In this document: positions 1 to 9,498 of the stretch, piece by piece
Position numbering within the stretch: position 1 is the first letter of the stretch
Layout: each line of letters opens with the position of its first letter
Assembly (NCBI GenBank): GCA_000755425.1
Contig: BBMT01000018.1
Location: 1-64,000 of the forward strand
From: Vibrio maritimus
GTDB taxonomy: Bacteria; Pseudomonadota; Gammaproteobacteria; Enterobacterales; Vibrionaceae
Length of the DNA: 64,000 nt
Reading direction: 5' to 3'
The notes under the pieces: model-generated
Told to the model about the DNA's origin: nothing
Database searches by the model: none
The model's input: only the letters and a program-made list of their open reading frames with translations
Made by a program: the position numbers and the translations under genes

Positions 1-11
1 AAAGAACAAAA

Positions 12-37
12 AAACGGGAGCATCATTGCTCCCGTTT
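12..37 (-). terminator. Rho-independent terminator after ugd
   Basis: An 11-bp perfect stem (positions 12-22 with 27-37) with a 4-base loop follows the ugd stop codon. Read on the minus strand, the hairpin is followed by a T-rich run (complement of positions 5-14), as in an intrinsic terminator. It closes the leftmost minus-strand transcription unit. Confidence 0.85.
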
Positions 38-55
38 CTCTATTGATTAACGCGT

Positions 56-1222
56 CTAGTCATTACCAAACAAGTCACGCGTATAAACCTTATCCGCGAC
101 ATCTTCCAACTCAGGCAACATGCGGTTAGAGATAATCAAGTCGGCTTCTTGTTTAAAGGCATCCACATCTTGAATAACGCGCGAATGGAAGAAGTGCTCT
201 TCTTTGAGTACAGGTTCATACACTATGACCTCAATACCCTTCGCTTTCAAACGCTTCATAATGCCCTGAATGCTCGATGCACGGAAGTTATCCGAGCCCG
301 ACTTCATGATCAAACGATACACACCGACAACCTTTGGGTTGCGCTTCATAATCGACTCAGCGATAAAGTCCTTACGTGTGCGGTTCGCATCCACGATGGC
401 GCCAATAATGTTGTTCGGCACTTCTTGATAGTTCGCTAAAAGCTGCTTGGTATCTTTTGGCAAACAGTAACCGCCATATCCAAACGATGGATTGCAGTAG
501 TGACTGCCGATACGAGGATCCAGTGCCACACCTTCAATGATTTGTCGCGTATCCAGCCCGTGCGCTTCAGCGTAAGAATCAAGCTCATTAAAATACGCCA
601 CACGCATCGCAAGATAGGTGTTCGAGAACAGTTTCACAGCCTCTGCTTCAGTTGAGTCAGTAAACAGCACATCGATGTTTTCTTTCTGCGCGCCTTCTAC
701 CAACAAGGCACCAAACACCTTGGCACGCTCACTGCGCTCGCCAATGATGATGCGAGATGGGTTAAGGTTGTCATACAAAGCGCTGCCTTCACGCAAAAAC
801 TCAGGAGAAAAGAACACGTTCTCTGTACCAAGCTCTTCACGAACTCGAACCGTGTAGCCCACTGGAATCGTAGATTTAATTACGATCACCGCATTCGGGT
901 TCACCGCGATAACATCTTTGATGACCGCCTCAACAGAGCCCGTATTAAAGTAGTTGGTCTGAGGGTCATAATCTGTCGGCGTTGCTACAATCACGTAGTC
1001 AGCACCGCGATACGCCAACTCTTTGTCCAGTGTTGCAGTGAAGTTGAGATCGTCACGTTTTAGAAACGCTTCAATTTCACTATCGACAATCGGTGATTGT
1101 CCACTACACAGCATCTCTACTTTTTCCGCATTAATGTCGACTGCTACTACCTCATGGTTCTGAGCCAGAAGCATCGCATTCGAAAGGCCTACATAGCCTG
1201 TGCCAGCAATTGCAATTTTCAT
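56..1222 (-). CDS. ugd: UDP-glucose 6-dehydrogenase
   Basis: Oxidises UDP-glucose to UDP-glucuronate with two NAD+, in the cytoplasm, for capsule or LPS. The chosen start is the ATG in front of KIAIAGTGYVG, because 16 codons upstream of it are non-homologous; this gives 388 aa, the usual size of the short Ugd class. The N-terminal Rossmann motif GTGYVGLSNA and the catalytic-cysteine motif GYGGYCLPKDTK (Cys near residue 253) are intact, and the C-terminal UDP-binding domain is present. It lies about 107 bp downstream of the phosphoglycosyl transferase gene on the same strand and ends at a strong terminator. Family assignment is secure; which polymer uses the product cannot be told from sequence. 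Confidence 0.95.
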   Translation of the reverse strand: MKIAIAGTGYVGLSNAMLLAQNHEVVAVDINAEKVEMLCSGQSPIVDSEIEAFLKRDDLNFTATLDKELAYRGADYVIVATPTDYDPQTNYFNTGSVEAVIKDVIAVNPNAVIVIKSTIPVGYTVRVREELGTENVFFSPEFLREGSALYDNLNPSRIIIGERSERAKVFGALLVEGAQKENIDVLFTDSTEAEAVKLFSNTYLAMRVAYFNELDSYAEAHGLDTRQIIEGVALDPRIGSHYCNPSFGYGGYCLPKDTKQLLANYQEVPNNIIGAIVDANRTRKDFIAESIMKRNPKVVGVYRLIMKSGSDNFRASSIQGIMKRLKAKGIEVIVYEPVLKEEHFFHSRVIQDVDAFKQEADLIISNRMLPELEDVADKVYTRDLFGND

Positions 1223-1329
1223 ATTAAATCCCGAACTTAGATAATTTGTCAAAAGTCTACAGACAGCCATTCAAACTGGCAACCTAGCACCTTTGCATTT
1301 GATGACATAAAAGTTGTTGACTGACTTAA

Positions 1330-1890
1330 CTAACGTATGCGATCTCCCGAGCCCTTGCCAACTGCAGTGGCAATAATGAGCCGAATATACTGAGATAATG
1401 AGTGGTTACTTATCATTCTCGCGTCTACTTGTGCAAGCTTCTTCGGCTCGGACATATCGATACCATTTACTTGAGCAAGTCCCGTTATTCCGGGTAAAAC
1501 AGCATCCACACCCAGCTTTTTCCGCTCTTCAATCAGCTCTTTCTGGTTAAACAAACACGGTCTCGGTCCTACAAAGCTCATCTCTCCTTTAAGGACATTG
1601 ACCAATTGCGGTAATTCATCCAATTTGCTCTTTCTAAGAAATGCACCTAGTTTAGTGACAGAGTGCGCATCAACCATGTGGGTAGCCACTGATTGGGTAG
1701 TCATTGCCATAGTGCGAAACTTATACAGAGTGAATGCCTCGCCGCGTCTACCTACTCGAGTTTGACTGAAAACGGGAGAGTCACTTTCAAACCTTCCTAA
1801 CACATACACGACAGCCATCACTGGCCAAAGTAGGCACAAGCCAATAGTAGCGAAACTAATATCAATAAGTCTGACTAGAGGTGAATTCAT
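1330..1890 (-). CDS. Small phosphoglycosyl transferase (PglC/WcaJ C-terminal type)
   Basis: A 186-aa bacterial sugar transferase that would move a phospho-sugar from a UDP-sugar to undecaprenyl phosphate, the first membrane step of repeat-unit synthesis. It has one N-terminal re-entrant hydrophobic helix (residues about 8-30), then SPVFSQTRVGRRG, KFRTM, the catalytic Asp-Glu in LDELPQL and the conserved SFVGPRP. Its length fits the minimal monotopic PGT core (PglC-like), with no large WbaP/WcaJ N-terminal membrane domain. The start codon overlaps the stop of the upstream epimerase gene by 4 bp, so the two are probably translationally coupled. Likely donors are UDP-GalNAc or a dideoxy-diacetamido sugar; the donor is inference. 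Confidence 0.9.
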   Translation of the reverse strand: MNSPLVRLIDISFATIGLCLLWPVMAVVYVLGRFESDSPVFSQTRVGRRGEAFTLYKFRTMAMTTQSVATHMVDAHSVTKLGAFLRKSKLDELPQLVNVLKGEMSFVGPRPCLFNQKELIEERKKLGVDAVLPGITGLAQVNGIDMSEPKKLAQVDARMISNHSLSQYIRLIIATAVGKGSGDRIR

Positions 1891-2831
1891 TGTTTGTTAC
1901 TATCCTTTACCGTTTTGATAATTCCCTGTTCAAATGAATAAGGAGGAACCCAATTTAACGTTTGTTTTATATGGCAAATATCAAACTGAAGGTTACTAAA
2001 CAAGCGCTCAGCTATCATTGGTTTACCCACCATTTGCAATAGTATTTTGAGCAGTTTTACTGGAATGGGCACTAACAAAGTTCGAGATTCATAAGCCTTA
2101 ACCAACGCTCTTAACAATTGCGTGGTTGATACATCTTCGTCATCAGAGACCAAAAACGTTTGGTTTGCAGCCAAAGGATGCGTGATACAGAGATTGATCG
2201 CATCACACAGGTTATCTATCGAAATAAGAGAGCGTGCATTGTTTATTGCCCCGAAAGGCAGAGGTAAGCCAAATCGACTTAGCTTCATCAAAGACGCAAA
2301 GTTAGCTTTCACCTCCGCACCATAGACTAATGGCGGTCGGATTATGACCACTTCCATACCAGACTCTTCACTGATTTGAATCAGTGCTAGCTCAGCTTCG
2401 TATTTACTTAAAGCGTAATGATCCGTAGGTGCTTTAGTGACATGTTCATCAAGAGCATGACCTGCGGTGCTCACCTCACCATTCACTTTTGCGCTACTAA
2501 TAAAAATGAAGCGTTTCACGCCCGCTGCTGCAGCTTGCTTTGCCAGCTCAATGGTCGCGGTAGTGTTAACTTTACGATATTCCTCTAGTGGGCTACTCGC
2601 CTCATCATTAAGGATATGAGCACGCGCAGCACAGTGAATAATCACTTCTACCTGCCGCTCACTAAGCTCTTGCACAACATCAAAATGTTTCGAAAGGTCC
2701 AGTTTGATCTCTGACTCATGAGAGGTTTTTCTGCACATGGAGAACACTTCAACTGACTGATTTCTTTCCTGCTGTTGAACCAACGCCTTACCCAAAAATC
2801 CAGTTGTCCCTGTTACCGCTACTTTCTTCAC
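1887..2831 (-). CDS. NAD-dependent epimerase/dehydratase (nucleotide-sugar SDR)
   Basis: An extended short-chain dehydrogenase of about 314 aa, probably a UDP-sugar C4 epimerase supplying the adjacent phosphoglycosyl transferase. The NAD-binding GTTGFLG motif is at the N-terminus, and the catalytic Tyr-Lys pair is in DHYALSKYE. I chose a GTG start (VKKVAVTG) preceded by GAGAG, because the 12 codons upstream do not look homologous; an ATG at 2867 remains possible. The family includes Gne/WbpV-like enzymes often paired with PglC- or WbpL-type transferases. It overlaps the next gene by 4 bp. The exact substrate is not resolvable by eye. Confidence 0.85.
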   Translation of the reverse strand: MKKVAVTGTTGFLGKALVQQQERNQSVEVFSMCRKTSHESEIKLDLSKHFDVVQELSERQVEVIIHCAARAHILNDEASSPLEEYRKVNTTATIELAKQAAAAGVKRFIFISSAKVNGEVSTAGHALDEHVTKAPTDHYALSKYEAELALIQISEESGMEVVIIRPPLVYGAEVKANFASLMKLSRFGLPLPFGAINNARSLISIDNLCDAINLCITHPLAANQTFLVSDDEDVSTTQLLRALVKAYESRTLLVPIPVKLLKILLQMVGKPMIAERLFSNLQFDICHIKQTLNWVPPYSFEQGIIKTVKDSNKQ

Positions 2832-3021
2832 TCGTCTCTCTATTGTTGCGCCTATTCCGGGCTCCATTATGCAAAAAAATGTCGGTAAAATCTGCCAAAT
2901 ATTTTTCTAGAATGCTATGCCTGCTGTGAGTGAACTCATAAATTTTGTAGCTTACAAACGCCGCCACCCCTGAGGAAACTAGCCAGCCTTGCCAACTAAG
3001 GGTAAAATCAAGAGAAAACAA
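2788..3021 (-). pseudogene. Short ORF, possible N-terminal remnant of a polytopic glycosyl-phosphate transferase
   Basis: A 77-codon frame whose first 38 or so residues form a membrane-spanning start (FTLSWQGWLVSSGVAAFVSY) ending in basic residues. This resembles the start of WbpL/WecA-type transferases. After HSIL the sequence loses any such likeness and runs into the start region of the downstream epimerase in another frame. It may be what is left after a deletion removed the rest of the gene. It could also be an unrelated small membrane peptide; I cannot tell these apart without a search. Confidence 0.3.
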
Positions 3022-3053
3022 TACCCATAAACACCGGTGCTTCTAGGTTACAC

Positions 3054-4934
3054 ATGCTATCTCACACTCCCTTTAACTTCTTGCTATCTGCGGATAGAAG
3101 ACTAAAGCGAACAATTACAATCGCCTATGATGTGGTCGCTATCGCTTTTTCTTTGTATCTTGCAATAGCATTACGACTCAATGTGTATACATTTGAGGTG
3201 GATTTGCGAGAAGCACTGACCTTGCTCAGCACCATTGTTGTTACTATTGGGTGCTTTATCAAGTTAGGGATGTATCGCGCAGTACTGCGCTACATGATGC
3301 TCCCAGCATTAAGTCACATTTTTCTTGCGGTATTTTTTTCCGCCATCACTTTGGCTTTGTCTGGCTTCTTTTTTCACACATTTATTCCACGCAGCGTCCC
3401 GTTTATTTATGCTGGACTCGCTATACTCACCCTAGGAATGCCTAGGGTGTTAATCCGTTCCGTTTACTACCAACTGTATAAACGGAAGAAAGCCAATGTT
3501 TTCATTTATGGAGCTGGTGCTGCGGGCAGAGATCTTACCTACGCATTAATTCAAGGTGAGGAATACCACCCCGTTGCAATTCTTGACGATGATCCTGCAA
3601 AAATCGGACAAATCTTTTTTGGTATACGTGTTTACCCAAGCTCAGAATTTCACGATCTAGATAGTCTTTACAGCCCTAAAAAAGTCCTCCTTGCGGTCAA
3701 TAATATTTCCAAGGGCGAAAGGCTGCGCTTATTAGAAAAACTATCACATTGGCCTGTAGAAATTCTGTCCGTCCCCTCGGTAGAGGACATTGCGCTAGGC
3801 AAAGCAGAATCCACTGAAGTCAAAGAGCTGGATATTTCCGACCTGTTAGGGCGCGAAGCTGTAGAGCCCGATATGGCGCTAATGACGAAAAATATTGAGG
3901 GAGCAAGCGTGATGGTAACCGGTGCCGGCGGTTCCATTGGCTCAGAGCTTTGCCGTCAAATCCTGCGCTTAAAACCAAAATCATTGGTTATCTTTGAGCT
4001 CAATGAATACAACTTATACAAAATTGATCAGGAGCTCTCAGCAATTAAGGAGAGGCTGAACCTGAATGTGGTTATCACCCCTGTACTAGGCTCAGTTCAG
4101 CGTCAGAACCGCCTGGAAAAAACGATGATTACATACAGCGTCAATACCGTTTTCCACGCTGCCGCCTATAAACATGTCCCACTGGTGGAAAACAATATAG
4201 TTGAAGGGGTGCGCAATAATGTCTTTGGCACCCTGTACTGCGCTCAAGCAGCGATTAACTGTAAGGTACAAAACTTTACATTGATCTCTACAGATAAAGC
4301 GGTCAGACCTACCAATGTCATGGGCGCAACTAAACGCATGGCGGAGTTGGTCCTTCAAGCACTTGCTGACAAACAGCATAACACCACCTTCACTATGGTT
4401 CGTTTTGGAAATGTACTGGGCTCATCAGGTTCGGTTGTACCGCTGTTCAAACAACAAATCCGTCAAGGAGGGCCTGTTACAGTCACGCATCCTGATATTA
4501 TTCGTTACTTTATGTTAATTCCAGAAGCCGCTCAGTTAGTTATTCAGGCAGGGGCTATGGGTCATAATGGGCAAGTTTTTGTTTTAGATATGGGAGAGCC
4601 TGTTAGAATTCTAGATCTCGCCAAACGAATGATTCACTTGATGGGGATGAGAGAACACATTGATGAATGTGGTCAGGAAGGTGACATCACTATTAAGTTT
4701 ACCGGTTTGCGGCCAGGGGAAAAGCTATATGAAGAGTTGTTAATTGGCGATAATGTCGAAGGCAGTGGTCACCAAAAGATTATGACAGCTATGGAAGAGA
4801 TGCTCTCCTGGACCGACATGGAGCTGCTTTTATCCGAGCTTGATACATGCTGTCACAATTTTGATGAAGAGTGTATCATAGCCATCCTTTTGAATGCGCC
4901 TACAGGGTTTAACCCCCATAAGAAAGACTGCTAG
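3054..4934 (+). CDS. wbpM: Membrane UDP-GlcNAc 4,6-dehydratase, WbpM/CapD family
   Basis: A 626-aa inner-membrane dehydratase of the WbpM/FlaA1 type, making UDP-4-keto-6-deoxy-HexNAc for amino-sugars such as QuiNAc, FucNAc or bacillosamine. Four hydrophobic segments fill residues about 20-135. A first Rossmann-like domain follows (GAGAAG at about 153) and then the catalytic SDR domain, with GAGGSIGSE at about 290-298 and TDKAVRPTNVMGATKR at about 413-428, where the long WbpM enzymes carry an atypical Ser/Thr-Met-Lys site instead of Tyr-Lys. Length matches the full-size class. It opens the plus-strand operon, with the next gene 11 bp downstream, and is divergent from the epimerase unit. Confidence 0.95.
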   Translation: MLSHTPFNFLLSADRRLKRTITIAYDVVAIAFSLYLAIALRLNVYTFEVDLREALTLLSTIVVTIGCFIKLGMYRAVLRYMMLPALSHIFLAVFFSAITLALSGFFFHTFIPRSVPFIYAGLAILTLGMPRVLIRSVYYQLYKRKKANVFIYGAGAAGRDLTYALIQGEEYHPVAILDDDPAKIGQIFFGIRVYPSSEFHDLDSLYSPKKVLLAVNNISKGERLRLLEKLSHWPVEILSVPSVEDIALGKAESTEVKELDISDLLGREAVEPDMALMTKNIEGASVMVTGAGGSIGSELCRQILRLKPKSLVIFELNEYNLYKIDQELSAIKERLNLNVVITPVLGSVQRQNRLEKTMITYSVNTVFHAAAYKHVPLVENNIVEGVRNNVFGTLYCAQAAINCKVQNFTLISTDKAVRPTNVMGATKRMAELVLQALADKQHNTTFTMVRFGNVLGSSGSVVPLFKQQIRQGGPVTVTHPDIIRYFMLIPEAAQLVIQAGAMGHNGQVFVLDMGEPVRILDLAKRMIHLMGMREHIDECGQEGDITIKFTGLRPGEKLYEELLIGDNVEGSGHQKIMTAMEEMLSWTDMELLLSELDTCCHNFDEECIIAILLNAPTGFNPHKKDC

Positions 4935-4945
4935 CTGAGAACCAA

Positions 4946-6063
4946 ATGAAAGTACTACATGTTTACCGCACTTGCTACCCTGAAACTAGAGGTGGCGTAG
5001 AGCAAGTTATTCGTTACATTACCCAAGGGTGCCAAGAGTATGGTGTACAAAGCAAGGTACTTTCTGTATCTCACAACGATAGTTATTCAGTAGAGGTGCA
5101 AGGCACAGAGGTTATTCTATGTAAAGCAGATATGGAGATCGCTTCAAACAGTTTCTCATTTCAGCTTTTTTCAGAATTCAAGCGGTTAGCCCAATGGGCC
5201 GACATTATTCACTTTCATTATCCTTGGCCTACAGGTGATCTACTTTTTCTTTTCAATAAAGACAAGCCTTCAATAGTAACCTATCACTCAGATATAATTA
5301 AGCAAAAGTGGTTAAAGAAAGTCTATAAGCCGTTAGAAACCTTTTTCTTAAATAACGTTGATGCCATCGTGGCTACATCACCACAGTATCAAAAACAAAG
5401 CCCTAATCTACTAAAATACTGTAAAAAAACCCATGTAATCCCACTAGCGGTGGACCCTAAAGACTATATATCTCCCGATACAAACTGGAGTAACGATGAC
5501 CAATATAGTTTTTTGGAGAATGATTACTTTCTTTTTGTAGGCGTTTTGCGATATTACAAAGGCCTAGGCTACCTACTTGATGCTTCAAAGAAAACAGACG
5601 CAACGATTGTTATCGCTGGTGATGGGCCACTCTATGATGAGTTACAGCAAAGAATTACCAAAGAAAATATACAGAACGTTATACTAACCGGTTACATTAG
5701 TGATTCAGAAAAACTTAAATTAATAGCAAATTGCAAAGCTTTTGTTTTCCCATCTCATATAAGATCAGAGGCCTTTGGTGTATCACTTATAGAAGCTCAA
5801 ATGCTAAAAAAAGCAATAATTAGTTGTGACATATCAACAGGTACCAGTTACGTAAATATTCATGGTGAAACTGGTTTAGTTGTCCCGCCAGGAAAAGCCG
5901 ACAGTTTGACGAATGCAATAGAAGAGCTAAATCGAGATTCGCAAAAAAGAAGTAAATTTGGCCAAAATGGCTATCAAAGGCACTGTCACTATTCACGATA
6001 GAAAAGCAGGCACAACAGTATCACCACCTTTACTCCAAAATTTCAGGAAAGTCTAAGCACTAA
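4946..6063 (+). CDS. GT4 glycosyltransferase (C-terminus frameshifted)
   Basis: A GT-B fold glycosyltransferase of family 4. It starts with HVYRTCYPETRGGVEQV, the typical glycine-rich acceptor-side start, and has a donor-side FLFVGVLRYYKGLGYLL and an EAFGVSLIEAQ region carrying the EX7E signature. In the given sequence the frame ends at 6001 (351 aa). One extra A in the short A run at 5976-5978 would replace the last residues by a normal GT4 tail (LSLFTIEKQAQQY...) and move the stop to 6061-6063. That stop would then overlap the next ATG as TAATG, the coupling seen elsewhere in the operon. I therefore take about 372 aa as the true product. Confidence 0.85.
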
Positions 6064-7153
6064 TGAAGATAGGAATAGATGCACGCCCCCTGAGCCATGA
6101 GCTTACTGGTATAGGACGCTATACGTTGAACGTGCTTACGGAATTATTTAAGCTAAACCAAGATGTTGAATGGTACCTCTATTCAGACAGACCATTACTG
6201 ATAGACTTTGAACAGCCGAATGTAACGATACGTTTTGGAAGAGGTACTGCCCCATTTACTAGCACATTATTCTCGCAATTTGTCTTTCCATTTTGGGCTT
6301 TGAAAGACAAGTTAGAAGCCTTCTGGTCACCTCGACACCACTTGCCTCTAGCAATGGCTGCTATGCCTAATATGCGTAAAGTAGTAACCATTCATGACAT
6401 CGTCTGGAAAAGGCACCCTGAGACAATGTCAAAGTTCGGCTCATTCTCGAAAAATTGCTTTTCATCCCATCGGTGCGCATCGCTAACGCCGTGATCACAG
6501 TATCAGATTTCACCAAGTCAGAGCTAAGCAATGAATTGAAAGGTATCAAAGAAAAAACTCATACGATCCCTCTACAGAGCTTTATCTCCACAAAAGACAT
6601 GAAAGCAGAATACCCTCGTTATATTGATGGACAGTACATCTTGTTTGTCGGCACGTTGGAGCCTAGGAAAAACCTTGATAATCTACTCAAAGCTTTTCAA
6701 AGGATAAGCCTAACACATCAAGGTTTAAAACTAATAACTGTTGGCAAAGACGGCTGGGGTAATGTAAAAATATCTAGTCAAGCGAAAGAACTGAACATCG
6801 AAGATAAAGTCATCGTTACCGGCTTCGTCTCAGACGAAGAACTTTTGTCTCTTTATCAGCACTGTGATATCCTCGCCATGCCTTCAATATATGAGGGGTT
6901 TGGGCTTCCTGCATTAGAAGCTCTATCATTGAAGAAAAAAGTCGTTGTGAGTAAATTCAACGCTATCGCTGAGATCACTGGTGATAATGTTTTCATTTGC
7001 GAGCTTCATCATGAAGCGATCGCCAGAAGCATTGAAGAAGCACTGAATGCTTCACCACATCAGCTAGCAAACGTAGGCAATGATTGGTCAAACATTGCTG
7101 CTCGCACATTTACCATTTTAGATTCTGAGGATTCGCGTGTTTCTCTTAAGTAA
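6063..7153 (+). pseudogene. GT4 glycosyltransferase, split by one frameshift
   Basis: Two overlapping frames (6063-6494 and the frame ending at 7153) together encode one GT4 enzyme of about 363 aa. The first half begins MKIGIDARPLSHELTGIGRY, a start common in mannosyl/rhamnosyl GT4 enzymes, and reaches VTIHDIVWKRHPETMS. The second continues LLFIPSVRIANAVITVS and contains FVGTLEPRKNL and PSIYEGFGLPALEAL (EX7E region). One missing base at about 6438-6441 (ggctc, probably gggctc) accounts for the break. The end overlaps the GTG start of the ABC permease gene by 17 bp. Confidence 0.85.
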
Positions 7154-7913
7154 ACAACACCGAGATATTATCTACTACAAAGCGAAAGTTCATCTTCGCT
7201 CCGAAGCATCGAACACTTATCTTAGCTACCTATGGTGGATATTTGAGCCTGTAATTTCTCTAGGTATTTACTACCTTATTTTTGGTGTGATATTTCAACG
7301 AGGTACAGAAGACTTCGTCCCATTTTTGCTAATTGGTCTAGTAACCTGGCAGTGGTTCAGTAATATAGTCAGCCACTGCAGTAACTCGATAAATGGCAAT
7401 ATAGCCTTGATAACTAATGTCAGTTTCCCAAAAATCATTTTACCTAGCGTCAACATTGTCATGGATACGGTAAAGTTCTCTGTCGTATTTATGATTTTAC
7501 TTGTTTTCTTATGGGTTTACGGCTTCTCACCAAACGGGGATTATATTTATCTACCTCTGGTCTTTTTCTGCCAACACTTATTTAATACTATGATCGGTAA
7601 CGTAGTGGCTGCTATCGTACCATTTGCACCAGACTTGAAGATAATCATCTCCAATATTCTACGTGTCGCGTTTTATATGTCAGGTATCCTCTATGCTGTT
7701 TCAGAACTACCGCAACACGTGCAGTTCTACTTCGAATTCAACCCGATGGCACAGATTATTCAATTCTATCGAGATATTTTGATGCATCACGGTGGAGTAG
7801 ATGTCGTTAAAATTTTACTTTATACAGGCATGTGCTTTGTTGGTGTTGTACTAAGCCACATATTGTTAAGAAAACTTGATCCAATTTATCCACGAGTACT
7901 ACTTCAAAAATGA
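7137..7913 (+). CDS. wzm: Polysaccharide ABC exporter, permease (Wzm type)
   Basis: A 258-aa ABC-2 type permease with six hydrophobic segments, the inner-membrane channel for an undecaprenyl-linked or lipid-linked glycan. The N-terminal amphipathic stretch and YLSYLWWIFEPVISLGIYYL are typical of Wzm/KpsM/TagG. The start is a GTG inside the end of the preceding glycosyltransferase gene, with no other good start nearby, which points to translational coupling. The stop overlaps the ATPase start (ATGA). It forms the transporter with the next gene. O-antigen versus capsule export cannot be decided from this protein alone. Confidence 0.9.
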   Translation: MFLLSKQHRDIIYYKAKVHLRSEASNTYLSYLWWIFEPVISLGIYYLIFGVIFQRGTEDFVPFLLIGLVTWQWFSNIVSHCSNSINGNIALITNVSFPKIILPSVNIVMDTVKFSVVFMILLVFLWVYGFSPNGDYIYLPLVFFCQHLFNTMIGNVVAAIVPFAPDLKIIISNILRVAFYMSGILYAVSELPQHVQFYFEFNPMAQIIQFYRDILMHHGGVDVVKILLYTGMCFVGVVLSHILLRKLDPIYPRVLLQK

Positions 7914-8608
7914 GCAAGCCTGTAATTACACTTGAAAATATTGCTGTTACTTATAAAAGCGGCATACCTCTTTTCAAACAAACCAGCGTCCATACGGCTC
8001 TGAAAGAGATTTCCTTTGAGCTCCACGAAGGTGACTCCCTTGGAATCATCGGTCGTAATGGTGTGGGCAAAAGTACACTACTAAATTTACTAAATGGTAT
8101 CATCAAGCCCGATAAAGGACGAATAGTGAACCATGGGTACCGTACAGCCCTATTGTCACTCAGTGTTGGTTACGATAATAATGTTAGTGGCTACAACAAC
8201 GCAATTATGAGCGGTATGCTATTGGGACGCTCCAAGAAGGAGATGATCGCATTAATGCCGGAAATCATTGAATTTTCTGAACTAGGCGATTTTATTTACC
8301 AACCCGTAAAGAACTATTCCACAGGCATGAAACAGCGACTTGGGTTTTCTGTTGCAACTCAAATAGAGACAGATGTCCTACTTATCGATGAGATCCTTGG
8401 TGTAGGCGATGCACGCTTTAAGAAAAAGTCCACGGAAGTGATGAAAAAGAAAATACTTTCGGGAGACACTGTTGTATTGGTATCTCATAATGCAGGAACA
8501 ATAAAAGAACTATGTAACAAGGCTGTATGGATAGAAAAAGGAGTAGTCAAAGCCTCTGGTGAGCCAGGAAAAGTAGTCTCAGAATATGAAAAGTATATTA
8601 CTAAATAA
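7910..8608 (+). CDS. wzt: Polysaccharide ABC exporter, ATPase (Wzt type, short form)
   Basis: The ATP-binding partner of the upstream permease, 232 aa. Walker A is GRNGVGKST (residues about 48-56), the signature is NYSTGMKQ, and Walker B is VLLIDEILGVGD. It stops soon after the nucleotide-binding domain, so it lacks the C-terminal carbohydrate-binding domain that Wzt of E. coli O8/O9a uses to recognise capped chain ends. This puts it with the short Wzt/KpsT-like ATPases. It overlaps its neighbours on both sides (ATGA and TAATG), showing a tightly coupled operon. Confidence 0.92.
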   Translation: MSKPVITLENIAVTYKSGIPLFKQTSVHTALKEISFELHEGDSLGIIGRNGVGKSTLLNLLNGIIKPDKGRIVNHGYRTALLSLSVGYDNNVSGYNNAIMSGMLLGRSKKEMIALMPEIIEFSELGDFIYQPVKNYSTGMKQRLGFSVATQIETDVLLIDEILGVGDARFKKKSTEVMKKKILSGDTVVLVSHNAGTIKELCNKAVWIEKGVVKASGEPGKVVSEYEKYITK

Positions 8609-9498
8609 TGAAATATAGAGACGTCGCGTTAATCGACTCGAATTATACTCTAATGCTATTTTGTATGCTTTATCCAAGTAAAGTAGATGGTGCTCTATTT
8701 ATTGTTTCTGATGGAGTGTCTTCCAAAGTAAGGAAAAGACTGAAGCACTGTGTATATCTTACTGACACAAACTATTTAAAAGCACGAAAAATAAGAGAGC
8801 TGATAAGAAACCTAAAATACATTCTATCTCCTTTTTTTATCCGATTAAGAATAACAAAAGAGATACAGTTTTATGGTCAAGATCATGCCTGGTTTTCATT
8901 TATTGGAAGAAACAAACCTTTTATATTATTAGAGGATGGGTTGGATAACTATTTTAAAACTCCATCATCTGGATTAAAGAGGAAAATATTTTCTTTTTTC
9001 GGTTTTCCTTATCATGAATTTGGCCGTAGCAAGAATACTACTGAGATAGTGCTTACTGGCCTAAAAGAATTACCGAAGGATATTATATATAAAACCAAAA
9101 TAATCGTTCTTGATGATGTTTGGCAGAAACTAACAAAAAAAGAAAAAATTAAAGTAAAGTCGTTATTCTTTGCTGATAAATACAGCCTTAAAGATTTAAA
9201 ACAAAGTAATTCGGTGTTAATCCTTACCCAACCACTAAATCAGGATCGTATATTAAGTGAAGCAGATAAAATAAATCACTATCTAGAACACATATCTCCA
9301 GGTGACATTGTTTTTTATAAAAGACACCCCAGGGATACAACTGATTATACAAATTTAGGATGGCAAGAACTTAAGTATAGAGATGTTCCGATTGAATTGC
9401 TGTTGTTGTGTGGATTGAATTTTGACAAAGTAATAACATACAACTCGACAGCAATATGCCGATTTCATAACACAGAAAAAGTAACAATAAAAAAATAG
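8608..9498 (+). CDS. Putative GT52-like glycosyltransferase (sialyltransferase candidate)
   Basis: A 296-aa protein, AT-rich compared with its upstream neighbours, in the exporter operon (TAATG overlap with wzt). It has LLEDGLDNYF in the middle and LTQPLNQD and YKRHPRDTTDY towards the C-terminus. This combination of an acidic DG site and a His-Pro site resembles family GT52 (Lst-type alpha-2,3-sialyltransferases), which use CMP-sialic acids. A CMP-nonulosonate pathway is encoded at 13.9-16.8 kb, which makes the reading plausible. The assignment rests on motif memory only. No gene follows for over 400 bp, so this is the last gene of the plus-strand operon. Confidence 0.55.
   Translation: MKYRDVALIDSNYTLMLFCMLYPSKVDGALFIVSDGVSSKVRKRLKHCVYLTDTNYLKARKIRELIRNLKYILSPFFIRLRITKEIQFYGQDHAWFSFIGRNKPFILLEDGLDNYFKTPSSGLKRKIFSFFGFPYHEFGRSKNTTEIVLTGLKELPKDIIYKTKIIVLDDVWQKLTKKEKIKVKSLFFADKYSLKDLKQSNSVLILTQPLNQDRILSEADKINHYLEHISPGDIVFYKRHPRDTTDYTNLGWQELKYRDVPIELLLLCGLNFDKVITYNSTAICRFHNTEKVTIKK

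Noticed and set aside
56..1270. Longer Ugd start at 1270
   Set aside because: The 16 extra codons precede a standard Ugd N-terminus and show no family likeness.
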